The position numbers and the translations under genes were made by a program. Below, piece after piece: positions 36,912-44,943 of a DNA stretch of 64,000 nucleotides (its first letter is position 1; every line of letters begins with the position of its first letter). The notes under the pieces were generated by a model. It saw only the letters and a list, made by a program, of their open reading frames with translations. It was not told the DNA's origin and ran no database searches. This stretch comes from an uncultured Lachnospiraceae bacterium (GTDB lineage Bacteria > Bacillota > Clostridia > Lachnospirales > Lachnospiraceae): the NCBI GenBank assembly GCA_947385425.1, contig CANDKY010000002.1, positions 1-64,000 of the forward strand. The letters are read 5' to 3'.

Positions 36912-38148
36912 CTACAAAAATCGAATTTATCCCGGTAAATGCATATTCCCGATAACCTTTACTTTGCATGAAATCAACAATATCTATTCTTTTATTATCC
37001 AAATCTAATTTCTCACGATACTCTATCGTTTCAATAATATATATTAACGGCCTATACTTTTTCATATCAATAGATTCTAAAATTGCTAATTCATCGCCTT
37101 CAACATCTATAGATACAATGGAAGGTGCTCCCAAGAAATACTTCTTATATATCTCGTTTATCGTTAATATTGGCACTTCAATCTCTTGTTCAATTTTTAG
37201 CCAAGCAGTTTCCTTCATTGCTGCATCTATGCTCTCCTTATTAAATGAACTCAGTCCGTCACCATTCATGACATAAAATGTCAATTTCTCACCACTCTTT
37301 ATTCCCACTCCAACATTTAAAACAATATCTTCTGGTCTGTTTTCCTGAATCTCTTTTATAAACTGTGGATTAGCATCCACTAATACCCCGCGTATTCCTC
37401 TTTTATAAAAATAATATGTGTTATTCAACTCATTATACCTGTTACAACCAATATCCAAATATGAGCATCCCTTTTTTTCGCCTAAGACATTCAGAATATA
37501 TGAAACAATAGCATCTTCACCTGCCTGTGAATACGATTTAACCGCAACATCTTCACCTCTGAAAAGATAATCATTAATACCTAATACCATATTTGCAGTC
37601 TCATTATAGTCACTTGCCAATTTATAAATTGCGTTTTCATGCTCCCCTAATGTTTTGCCATAAGCTTCTTTCACTTTCTCGCTATTATCCAATCTATCTA
37701 CAAGTTCCTTTATTAAATCTAATTGTTCGTCATATTTCTTTTTATATTGACTGTTTTCTCTTTTACAGTCATTAATTTCTTTCTTAACCATATTGGTTAA
37801 TCGGATTAAATCATTATCGCCATTTTCTTCTTCCATTTCCCTAATAATATCTCCTGCGAGTTCACACACTTCTTCTTGAAATTTTAACATTTGTTCAGCA
37901 TATGGCTTAGTAAGAAACCTTGCTAATTTACGAATAATCTTCTGAATAAGCCTTTTCAACTTCCCTTTCAAGTTATGTTCCCTCGGCAATTCATATTCAA
38001 AACTTCTCGCAAATTGTTCTGTTGTCTGAATTAATTTTAACTTCAAATTAAAATATCTATCTACATCTTTAGCAACAATAACCTTTTCCTGTTCATATGT
38101 CTCTCCTAAAATTCTTATTATATCTTCCTTATTATCAATCACCTTCAA
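36895..38148 (-). CDS. FkbM-family methyltransferase with N-terminal coiled coil
   Basis: 417 residues. Residues 1 to about 200 are charged and helical, probably coiled coil (EEVCELAGDIIREMEEENGD, QYKKKYDEQLDLIKELVDRL). Residues from about 208 form an FkbM domain: SYSQAGEDAIVSYILN, CSYLDIGCNRYNELNNTYYF, VLVDANPQFIKEIQ and PSIVSIDVEGDELAILESID. The usual task is O-methylation of a sugar, possibly chain-terminal capping coupled to the Wzt export pair directly downstream. The coiled coil may set chain length or partner contact (inference, by analogy with WbdD-type proteins). Confidence 0.82.
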   Translation of the reverse strand: MKVIDNKEDIIRILGETYEQEKVIVAKDVDRYFNLKLKLIQTTEQFARSFEYELPREHNLKGKLKRLIQKIIRKLARFLTKPYAEQMLKFQEEVCELAGDIIREMEEENGDNDLIRLTNMVKKEINDCKRENSQYKKKYDEQLDLIKELVDRLDNSEKVKEAYGKTLGEHENAIYKLASDYNETANMVLGINDYLFRGEDVAVKSYSQAGEDAIVSYILNVLGEKKGCSYLDIGCNRYNELNNTYYFYKRGIRGVLVDANPQFIKEIQENRPEDIVLNVGVGIKSGEKLTFYVMNGDGLSSFNKESIDAAMKETAWLKIEQEIEVPILTINEIYKKYFLGAPSIVSIDVEGDELAILESIDMKKYRPLIYIIETIEYREKLDLDNKRIDIVDFMQSKGYREYAFTGINSIFVDGTAI

Positions 38149-38204
38149 ACCTCCTAAAACATCATTTTTCTACTTTAATCTATCAGATACACCCTTTTCC
38201 TAAG

Positions 38205-39530
38205 CTACAAAACCCCTTTAAAAGAACTCTCAACTTCTGTTCCATCAACTACAAATTTATGCTGAAGTCGTACATAACCAATATCATGACTGTTCGAGTA
38301 CACTTTAAACTGTGCTATATTGTGATAATGATCATAACTCCCCGTTTCTTCAACATCAGCAACAGCCACGCCAAATTTGTAATCCCCTGGCAACAACTGC
38401 AGATCCTTCAGTTCAATATCGATTTCACCTTTGTCCTTTAACTTTATATTTTTTTGCCCTTCCCTTGCCGTATTCGACCCATAGATCAGCCGCCCCTGCT
38501 CATCATATACCTCTAGTCCTATATTGGGAAGAAGTTTCTCCGGCGGAACCTGGCATTGATAAAAAACTTTTGCCTTAATGCTTTCTCCTGTATAAAAGGA
38601 ACGCTTATCTGTTCCTCGGCTATTTATAAACTTAAAGTCAGTGAAAATTAAATCCCCATTACCAAAATGATCTCCCAAATGTGTTATTTCTATTCTTGTC
38701 TCTTTCTCTTCTTTCGCTTCTCCTTCTACATCTTTATCTAAATCGCTTTCTTCTTTATTAAAATTCTCTTCTGTTTCTGATTTTCTTCTCTCTTCCTGTT
38801 TTCCTGCCATAAAGGCCAAATACTGATACTGAATCTCCTTAGGTTCACCTTCAGAAACTTTTTCTCCTTTATCCAGCCAAATTGCATAATCACACAAACG
38901 ATCAATAGTAGACATATCATGAGTTACCATCAAAATAGTCGTCCCATCCTTCCTCATCTCATAAATTTTGTTCGCACATTTGGCTTGAAAATTTATATCT
39001 CCTACTCCTAAAATCTCATCTACTAACAAAATATCTGCATCCACATGTATAGCAACTGAAAATGCTAATCTTGCATACATACCTGAAGAATATGTCCTGA
39101 TAGGATTATCAATAAATCCTTCCAATTCTGAAAATCGTATAATATTAGGTATCTTAGCCTTAATTTCATCTCGTGTAAAACCAAATACTGATGCATTGTT
39201 ATAAATATTTTCCCTTCCTGACAAATCTGGATGAAATCCTGCTCCTAGTTCAATTAAACTTGCAACCTTTCCTTTTACTTTTATCTTTCCCTGATCGGGA
39301 AACATAGTTCGATTTATCATTTTAAGCATTGTACTCTTCCCGCTTCCATTCTGACCCACCAAACCAACTGTACTCCCTTTTTTTATTTTAAAGCTTACAT
39401 CTTTAACTGCATAAAATTCTTTATATACACCTTTACTTCCTGTTACTATTCTTTCTTTTAAAGATAAGGGTCTATCATAATATAACCGGAATTTCTTACT
39501 GACACTTTCAACTTCTATCATAGTTTCCAT
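38205..39530 (-). CDS. wzt: Polysaccharide ABC exporter ATPase with Wzt C-terminal domain
   Basis: Residues 1 to about 240 are the ATPase: VGLVGQNGSGKSTMLKMINR (Walker A), FHPDLSGRENIYNN, TYSSGMYARLAFSVA (signature) and DILLVDEILGVGDINFQ (Walker B). A Lys/Glu-rich linker (about 250-275) leads to a beta-sandwich C-terminal domain (GESIKAKVFYQCQVPPE, then DLQLLPGDYKFGVAVADVEE) like the one by which Wzt reads the modified chain end before export. The FkbM methyltransferase is the neighbouring gene and could make that end mark. I set the start at ATG 39530, where GATGAGG lies nine bases upstream; longer starts at 39545 or 39605 are less likely because they overlap the permease or its stop. Confidence 0.87.
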   Translation of the reverse strand: METMIEVESVSKKFRLYYDRPLSLKERIVTGSKGVYKEFYAVKDVSFKIKKGSTVGLVGQNGSGKSTMLKMINRTMFPDQGKIKVKGKVASLIELGAGFHPDLSGRENIYNNASVFGFTRDEIKAKIPNIIRFSELEGFIDNPIRTYSSGMYARLAFSVAIHVDADILLVDEILGVGDINFQAKCANKIYEMRKDGTTILMVTHDMSTIDRLCDYAIWLDKGEKVSEGEPKEIQYQYLAFMAGKQEERRKSETEENFNKEESDLDKDVEGEAKEEKETRIEITHLGDHFGNGDLIFTDFKFINSRGTDKRSFYTGESIKAKVFYQCQVPPEKLLPNIGLEVYDEQGRLIYGSNTAREGQKNIKLKDKGEIDIELKDLQLLPGDYKFGVAVADVEETGSYDHYHNIAQFKVYSNSHDIGYVRLQHKFVVDGTEVESSFKGVL

Positions 39531-39549
39531 ATCATCAATCCTCATCACC

Positions 39550-40347
39550 TTATAAAATTTCTGTAAATTTTTTTTGTAATTTAATAAATATTTTCCAACC
39601 AACAAAACATATTACACATGCATATACAAGAGAAATAAATAACATTTTTATATCTAACGCTACACCCTTAAAAGTGACATCTCTATACATAACCAGCAAA
39701 CCAGTCATTGGATTCAAAAACATAATCTTCTGTAGTTTACTTGGTATTGCTGTAATATCATACATTACTGGAGATAGAAAATAAAGAGCCAATACCCCAA
39801 CACTTATTAAGTTCTCTAAATCTCTAAAGTACACATTAATGCTACATACTATAAAAGTCAGCCCTAAGCATAAAATTGTTTGTATAAAAAAAAGTACTGG
39901 CAACCACAACAAATTCCATGTAAATGAAACCCTAAAAACAAACAACATTGGAAAAACTATCATATAACTAAAAATCATATTACATAATCCACTTAGTGTA
40001 TATGATATAGGAAGTATTTCTCTTGGAAAATATACCTTTGTTACCATACTACTATTCCATACAATAATTCCACTTGCCCCTTGAAGAGAAGCTGTAAAAA
40101 AATTCCATGGAATCAAAGCAACAAACATAAACATCGCATAATTTTCCTGATTAAATTTCATTATAAACGGAAAAATTAATGAATATACTACTAATTGCAA
40201 CAAAGGATTTACAAATGTCCAAAGGAAACCCAAAAAAGAACCTTTATATCTTGTTCGCAACTCTTTTCTTGTCCAACTTTTTATCATTTCCTGAAATTGA
40301 ATTATCTCTTTTGCTCTATCAATCATTTCTATCATTATAAAACCCAT
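39550..40347 (-). CDS. wzm: Polysaccharide ABC exporter permease (Wzm-like)
   Basis: ABC-2 permease of 265 residues, six hydrophobic segments. The N-terminal lead-in IKSWTRKELRTRYKGSFLGF and WTFVNPLLQLVVYSLIF are diagnostic for Wzm/TagG. Its ATPase follows with almost no gap. With the other pair at 22154-23985 this block encodes two complete glycan exporters, so two lipid-linked polymers, or one locus merged from two, should be considered. Confidence 0.88.
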   Translation of the reverse strand: MGFIMIEMIDRAKEIIQFQEMIKSWTRKELRTRYKGSFLGFLWTFVNPLLQLVVYSLIFPFIMKFNQENYAMFMFVALIPWNFFTASLQGASGIIVWNSSMVTKVYFPREILPISYTLSGLCNMIFSYMIVFPMLFVFRVSFTWNLLWLPVLFFIQTILCLGLTFIVCSINVYFRDLENLISVGVLALYFLSPVMYDITAIPSKLQKIMFLNPMTGLLVMYRDVTFKGVALDIKMLFISLVYACVICFVGWKIFIKLQKKFTEIL

Positions 40348-40384
40348 CACTTTCTTCTAATGAATTTAGTTATCTATATATCTC

Positions 40385-41185
40385 TCACTCCCCTGCTCTC
40401 TTCTTCCTATATAAAAGATAATATGCATAAGCCGTAGTTAATAATATAAAAATGATAATATAATAACATATATAATATATAATTTCTTTTCCAATCATTC
40501 TCTCATTCATTTCATCTTCAAAAATGGAACTTAAATTTAAACTTTCCCGATTAACTGTATCCCTGCTATATAAATCAAATACTTTACTATCTTCACCTAT
40601 ATATATCCTTATTTTCCCTGCTGAATTATTTTTACGCACTAATAAATTATATTTATTCCCTTCTCCTATTTCTATAATTAATTGCTCAGACCCAACTCTA
40701 TCTGTATATGGCCTACCATCGACAAATTCCCACCCTTCCGTCAATGGTATATTATATAAATTATAATCTTCCCCATTTAAAATAATTCCCTCAATACATA
40801 CTCCATAGCCACCAGAATTTACATTTTTCTCATTTAAAGGCTCTATAGTAATCTTATCACTCTGTAACATATATTTCTCACACGTATTAGTGAACACAAT
40901 TTGCTTATACTGAAATGGAAGAACCCAAACTATCAAACCAGATATAACTGCCAGAAAAACTAAAAAACCTAAACCACTGTCCTGTTGTTTTATTGCCTCT
41001 ATAACCTTATTTCCAGCTATCCCGTATATAAATATAAATAAATATATCCAACCTAAAATCCACAAACACGCAGTATTCCTAACAAATAAGTTGGGACTTG
41101 TAGCAAACACTAAACCATAAACCAATAAAATAGAAACAATAATATATATAATGATTGCTCTCTTCTTTTTTCTTTTGACACCCAT
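40385..41185 (-). CDS. Unknown membrane protein, first gene of the AT-rich block
   Basis: 266 residues. Three hydrophobic segments in the first 90 residues, an extracytoplasmic middle part (about 90-235; EGIILNGEDYNLYNIPLTEG, GNKYNLLVRKNN), and a final helix before a Lys/Arg end. I do not recognise a family. The soluble part looks beta-rich. It starts with AAGGAG seven bases upstream of ATG and is followed after 34 bases by the exporter permease, so a role with export or anchoring is possible but not shown. Confidence 0.7.
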   Translation of the reverse strand: MGVKRKKKRAIIIYIIVSILLVYGLVFATSPNLFVRNTACLWILGWIYLFIFIYGIAGNKVIEAIKQQDSGLGFLVFLAVISGLIVWVLPFQYKQIVFTNTCEKYMLQSDKITIEPLNEKNVNSGGYGVCIEGIILNGEDYNLYNIPLTEGWEFVDGRPYTDRVGSEQLIIEIGEGNKYNLLVRKNNSAGKIRIYIGEDSKVFDLYSRDTVNRESLNLSSIFEDEMNERMIGKEIIYYICYYIIIFILLTTAYAYYLLYRKKRAGE

Positions 41186-41215
41186 ATTTGTACTCCTTCC
41201 ATATCATATTTACAT

Positions 41216-41244
41216 ATACTACTATAAAATTATTTTTTTTTCAA
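41216..41244 (-). promoter_or_regulatory. Candidate promoter of the glycan block, containing a run of nine A
   Basis: Minus strand TTGAAA (41244-41239), 17-base spacer, TAGTAT (41221-41216), about 31 bases upstream of the ATG at 41185. The run A9 (T9 at 41233-41241 on plus) overlaps the end of the -35 and the spacer, so its length would change promoter spacing. Confidence 0.4.
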
Positions 41245-41398
41245 TATAAACCCTTCGTATTCCAGAATAAATTCAAGAATATAAGTAAAAACAAGTAATA
41301 TGAGTTTTCAAACAGTTTAAAGATTTGAATCCACTGAAAATAATACTTTTACCAATAATATGTTTTCTTAAACATTTGTCTATGCTGTGAAGGCACAA

Positions 41399-42709
41399 TT
41401 AATCTATCTCGTTCAGAACCCGCCTCCCATATATCCCCTCCACCCTCTCCGCCATCCTCCCCGCCATTTTCTTCCTATCCAAATGCTCCCTGATACACCT
41501 CTGCCCGGAAGCAACCTTCCCGTTGAAAAACTCTCTGTCCTCCGAAAGCCTTTTCATATATCCCGCCGCCTGTCCCACATCCGCATCTGCCCAACGGTTT
41601 CCCTTCCGGTACGGCCCGACATCCTCCTGCAGCGTTACCAATTCATAATCCACCAGGCATGCACTGTCCTCATCCATAAACTCCATAGGCGATGACCAGT
41701 TCGTAGCCACTACAGCCGTTCCCAAATACATTGCCTCAGCCAGCGGCAGCCCAAATCCCTCTGCCCTGTGCAGTGATACCAACACATCCGACGCCGCAAC
41801 CAAAGATTCCACTTCCCTTCTGGACAGATTATCCGTTATAAAATAAATATTCGGATATCCCTCCAATTCCCTTTTCAGCCTGTCCAATTCCCTTGTAGCT
41901 TTCAGGTGGTTAACTTTTATAACCATTCCAATCTGTGAATCTCTTTCCGAAAACGCCAGTTTATACGCCCGAATAATGCCCTTCGGGTTCTTCCTTTCAC
42001 TGATGCTTAAAAAATCATACATTACCAAAAACAAAAATTTGTCTTCCGGCAAATGAAAATATCCTCTACCCAATAAATTCCCTGTATCCAGTTCCATTCC
42101 ATAAGGCATTGTAAAAACAGGCTTATCCGTCTTCTTCCTTATCCCCCGGCTGATAAATTCTGCCGGAGTCCATATTTCATCTACCGTATCGATACAAGAT
42201 ACCCATTCCTCCGGAAACTCCTCCAATTCCCAAAGCCAGTAAGCGATATTATATCTCCCACTTAATTCTTCAAGCGGGATCCGCGCATAATTCTTACGCC
42301 ATATACTATTGTTAATGTGAATCAGATTTATACCATATTTATTTTCAGATGCAATTTTACCATCCCAATCTCTCTCCTGATGTGCAATGCTGTCCGGTGC
42401 ATCCATCTGCCGGATCAAAAACGGAATACCGCCCAACTCCAATAATCCCGCCACCATGCGCATACTCTGCCCCAACCCTGTTTCCGCACGGATATCCCCC
42501 ATAAGATTTACTCCAAAAGGAAAACTCTCAGGCCGGAATCCCTCTGCCAGCCTGCATTTTCTCTGCATCCTCCGTTCATAATAAACTTCCTCACAACTCT
42601 TTAAGCCATTCCACAGCCATAACGGCATAATTTGTTTTATCCTGTCTTTCGCACCCATACCTGTCCCCATGCCGCATTTCAGCAAAAAATAATAAAAACT
42701 GTAAATCAT
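41399..42709 (-). CDS. GT4 glycosyltransferase
   Basis: 436 residues, GT-B. Motifs: FPFGVNLMGDIRAETGLGQS near 63-82 (typical of a subgroup that begins 'GVN..G....G'), FLFLVMYDFLSISERKNPKG (about 220-239), and VLVSLHRAEGFGLPLAEAMY (E-x7-E, about 302-321). The start is uncertain because several ATG codons lie within the first 30 codons. Its base composition is much richer in GC than the block to the left, so it belongs to the flanking chromosome-like region and probably to a different glycan pathway. Confidence 0.83.
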   Translation of the reverse strand: MIYSFYYFLLKCGMGTGMGAKDRIKQIMPLWLWNGLKSCEEVYYERRMQRKCRLAEGFRPESFPFGVNLMGDIRAETGLGQSMRMVAGLLELGGIPFLIRQMDAPDSIAHQERDWDGKIASENKYGINLIHINNSIWRKNYARIPLEELSGRYNIAYWLWELEEFPEEWVSCIDTVDEIWTPAEFISRGIRKKTDKPVFTMPYGMELDTGNLLGRGYFHLPEDKFLFLVMYDFLSISERKNPKGIIRAYKLAFSERDSQIGMVIKVNHLKATRELDRLKRELEGYPNIYFITDNLSRREVESLVAASDVLVSLHRAEGFGLPLAEAMYLGTAVVATNWSSPMEFMDEDSACLVDYELVTLQEDVGPYRKGNRWADADVGQAAGYMKRLSEDREFFNGKVASGQRCIREHLDRKKMAGRMAERVEGIYGRRVLNEID

Positions 42710-42824
42710 TCAGCAAAATCCCGAAAAAGCACTTTACCAGATTATACAGCATTTTTGCCGTATCTGCTACAATTAATTCTAAAATTAATTCCAAACATAT
42801 TATCTATTCTCTTCACAGTACTTC

Positions 42825-43067
42825 TCACCCCTCCCCATCACACCTAAAATTATCCCGAAGCAATTCATCTGCCGACACCTGCAATACATCCATTATCCGG
42901 ATAAAGCCATCCATATTTATTTTTACCCGCCCGGTTTCAATACCTCGAAGAAAGTTCATCGGCAAACCTGTCCTGTCACCAAATTCTTCCAGCGTCATCT
43001 TACGTTCCACCCGCTTTTCCCTAATCCTGCTCCCAATACCCACATAATCTATTTTATAATCTTTCAT
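42825..43067 (-). CDS. XRE-family transcriptional regulator (short)
   Basis: 80 residues made up almost only of a lambda-repressor-like helix-turn-helix: IGSRIREKRVERKMTLEEFG, then TGLPMNFLRGIETGRVKINM (helix 2-turn-helix 3), then MDGFIRIMDVLQVSADELL. It is divergent from the first small-RNA-like unit, whose promoter starts about 107 bases away. It could regulate those units; this is a guess from position. Confidence 0.85.
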   Translation of the reverse strand: MKDYKIDYVGIGSRIREKRVERKMTLEEFGDRTGLPMNFLRGIETGRVKINMDGFIRIMDVLQVSADELLRDNFRCDGEG

Positions 43068-43173
43068 ATCACCATTCTCACAATCTTTTGCTTTTCTATT
43101 TTATTGCAAACATCCATATTATGTAAATAGATATTGTTTATTTCTACAATTTTAAAAAAAATGATTAAAGCCC

Positions 43174-43202
43174 TTTACAAGCCGAAAAATATATGCTATA
43201 TT
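43174..43202 (+). promoter_or_regulatory. Promoter of small-RNA unit 1
   Basis: TTTACA (43174-43179), 17-base spacer, TATATT (43197-43202), with TG one base before the -10 (extended -10). The same architecture recurs in units 2 and 3. Confidence 0.75.
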
Positions 43203-43208
43203 TGTATC

Positions 43209-43297
43209 ACCTCAAAGAAAGTTAATGTTTGTGCATGTTTCAGGGGAATTGGATTTTAGAAATTGCGTACTAATAAATTTAGTACGCAATTTTTATT
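43209..43297 (+). ncRNA. Putative small RNA, unit 1 of a three-member family
   Basis: Starts about seven bases after the -10 and ends in a strong hairpin plus T-run. The middle holds the conserved core CATGTTTCAGGGGAATTGGA, which aligns with units 2 and 3. A reading frame of 12 codons (ATG within the core to a TAA in the hairpin) exists, but the three units share no peptide. Function unknown. Confidence 0.6.
43260..43296 (+). terminator. Rho-independent terminator of unit 1
   Basis: 14-base arms AAATTGCGTACTAA (43260-43273) and TTAGTACGCAATTT (43279-43292) with a five-base loop, followed by T-rich sequence. Confidence 0.75.
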
Positions 43298-43652
43298 ATA
43301 TCCTAATCTGCTTTAACCGCAACTGCACTCTTCCTCTGTTTCTTACACAACATCCAGCACATTTTTCCCTTTTATTCTATAGTACTACATCCCATAATCC
43401 ACCTCCCCGAACATATACCACTTAAGCAATCCGTCTTAACATCCATCTTCCCCAATCCCCCTGCCAACTTTATCTGTCCCTAATCTCCCCATGCCCTTCC
43501 CTGTAAAACAATAACAAATACATCCTATTCAAATTATACCGCATTCTCCCTTTACCTGCTACCACAAAATGCAAAATATAGTTGTATACCGAACTAATTC
43601 AATTATTTATACCATAAACGCAAATATTCTTTAAAAAATTTCTTTTTTCACC
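43298..43652. other. Non-coding stretch between units 1 and 2
   Basis: About 355 bases, AT-rich and C-rich on the plus strand. I see no coding potential, repeat or promoter apart from the upstream part of unit 2, whose run of A/T bases before TTTACA resembles the regions before units 1 and 3. Confidence 0.5.
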
Positions 43653-43681
43653 TTTACATAACTGTCAAATTATGGTATATT
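43653..43681 (+). promoter_or_regulatory. Promoter of small-RNA unit 2
   Basis: TTTACA (43653-43658), 17-base spacer, TATATT (43676-43681), extended -10 TGG. Same spacing and hexamers as units 1 and 3. Confidence 0.75.
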
Positions 43682-43687
43682 TTAGAT

Positions 43688-43770
43688 GTTTCTTGAAGAA
43701 ACACTATCATGGCTAAGGGGAATTCGAAAGAAAGCAGCGTATCTGTTAGAGATACGCTGTTTTCTATTTC
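43688..43770 (+). ncRNA. Putative small RNA, unit 2 of a three-member family
   Basis: Begins with a small hairpin (GTTTCT-TGA-AGAAAC, 43688-43702), continues with the conserved core CATGGCTAAGGGGAATTCGA and ends in a terminator whose stem is nearly the same as in unit 3. An open frame from the core ATG runs through the terminator and so is unlikely to be the purpose. It ends about 80 bases before a PIN-domain pseudogene. Confidence 0.6.
43734..43770 (+). terminator. Rho-independent terminator of unit 2
   Basis: Arms CAGCGTATCT (43735-43744) and AGATACGCTG (43750-43759), five-base loop, then TTTTCTATTT. Confidence 0.78.
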
Positions 43771-43846
43771 AAAAACATTGCAAAATATTTGCCACTGATT
43801 CCGAAGCATCCCCGCCCGACTGTAAATCCGCCTGAGTAAAACAGCC

Positions 43847-44154
43847 AGAGACGTCCCATCTATTCAAATCCGTATCTCATTGGAGACACAGGCAAAGCTG
43901 CTGTATGTACAGGATTTAGCAAAAAATAAGAAATTAGACTTGGTAACGTCATATATTTTGCGGTATGAGAACAGCCAGAACCCATATGAGACAAAAAGAA
44001 CGGCAATCAGTGAGTTTATACAGAGGAACAGTGCGGAATATACAGATATTGACAAAACGGATATCATTAAGTTCAAGACTGTTTCCTTACTGCAGATGAC
44101 ACACTGTTGAAATACCATACAGACACCTACTTATACGGCAGCTATGAAAGCTGA
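43847..44154 (+). pseudogene. PIN-domain protein, internally deleted remnant
   Basis: The frame at about 43850-44085 reads QIRISLETQAKLLYVQDLA, then LVTSYILRYENSQNPYETKR, which matches the middle part of VapC/PIN-like proteins common in Clostridia (acidic residue in Y-E-N). The N-terminal start with the first catalytic Asp is missing. Near 44089 the frame shifts and continues as TADDTLLKYHTDTY, the typical C-terminal 'TTDDRLLKY' piece, ending at TGA 44152-44154. The central 'KDACHVACA' segment is gone. It is a dead ribonuclease-type toxin gene. Confidence 0.72.
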
Positions 44155-44346
44155 TGCCGATGTAGGGGAACAAGTTATGTTTTTATGAAAGGATAGCGGC
44201 GTTATGAAGGGTTGGAAAGGTTATGAGATTTATGGTTAAAATTCCCCACATATACAACAACACAATATACTTAAAATCATCATTACACATTTTCTTGTCC
44301 AAATAAAACAATATTAATAGAATTTAAATATTTTTTCATTTACCTC
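44155..44346. other. Short non-coding stretch before unit 3
   Basis: AT-rich, no gene seen. The last 40 bases, ending CTCTTTACA, resemble the upstream regions of units 1 and 2. Confidence 0.4.
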
Positions 44347-44375
44347 TTTACAAAACTGGAAATATATGCTATATT
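44347..44375 (+). promoter_or_regulatory. Promoter of small-RNA unit 3
   Basis: TTTACA (44347-44352), 17-base spacer, TATATT (44370-44375), extended -10 TGC. The stretch from the spacer to the -10 (ATATATGCTATATT) is the same as in unit 1. Confidence 0.78.
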
Positions 44376-44381
44376 TTAATT

Positions 44382-44490
44382 GTTCCAAGGAAATGTTCCA
44401 AAGGAACAGAACAAAAACAGCTCATGATTAAGGGGGATTTGAATTTTTTACCAACAGCGTATCAGTCAAATGATACGCTGTTTCTCTTTA
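44382..44490 (+). ncRNA. Putative small RNA, unit 3 of a three-member family
   Basis: Contains a small hairpin (GTTCC-AAA-GGAAC) near the 5' end, the conserved core CATGATTAAGGGGGATTTGA, and a terminator that shares its stem (CAGCGTATC) with unit 2. The G-rich core resembles a Shine-Dalgarno sequence and is predicted single-stranded between the two hairpins. Confidence 0.62.
44454..44490 (+). terminator. Rho-independent terminator of unit 3
   Basis: Arms ACAGCGTATCA (44454-44464) and TGATACGCTGT (44471-44481), six-base loop, then TTCTCTTT. Confidence 0.78.
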
Positions 44491-44583
44491 CCCTCCCTTC
44501 ACCTCCCTGCCTTCTCTTCACCTCCAATGTCATTAACTTAAGCCTCCCGGCGTGCAGACCATATATCTCATCCGGACGCGCTT

Positions 44584-44759
44584 AGAGCCTGTTTAAAATC
44601 TCATTTCCACCATCTGTACACGGTGTAACCGTTTCACCATTTTGCGGGATCTTTGCCCCTCATTCGGGGGCGATGCCCCACTACGTCTCCCCCATTCGGG
44701 GCAAACCTCTCACAAACTGCGGTGCACATCTGGCGAAAAGCAGATTTTAAACCGGCTCT
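44584..44759. mobile_element. MITE-like element with 18-base terminal inverted repeats
   Basis: Left end AGAGCCTGTTTAAAATCT (44584-44601) pairs with right end AGATTTTAAACCGGCTCT (44742-44759) with one mismatch. The inside is palindromic too: TTTGCCCC near 44652 and GGGGCAAA near 44696, and CTGTACAC against GTGCACA further out. It encodes nothing. GAGCCTGTTTAAA-type ends resemble IS4/IS5-like termini, so it may be mobilised in trans. I could not identify a convincing target-site duplication. Confidence 0.65.
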
Positions 44760-44943
44760 CCCCGCATCCTCGTATACACAAAAAGAGACCCCGCGCCAAC
44801 CCGGCACAGCAGCCTCCGTTCCTCTTACCCATATATCCCGTCCAATCCCCCACGCGCCGAAACGTCAAACTATCCCGCTCCCAAACCGCCCTTCCCATTC
44901 CCTTCTCAGCCTGTTCCCCTTTCACCCATCCCTTCTGCCAAAA

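Noticed and set aside
43715..43800. Small frame starting at the ATG in the core of RNA unit 2 (about 29 codons)
   Set aside because: The frame passes through the terminator hairpin, and the frames in units 1 and 3 give unrelated peptides, so a conserved peptide is unlikely. I keep it only as an alternative to the small-RNA reading.
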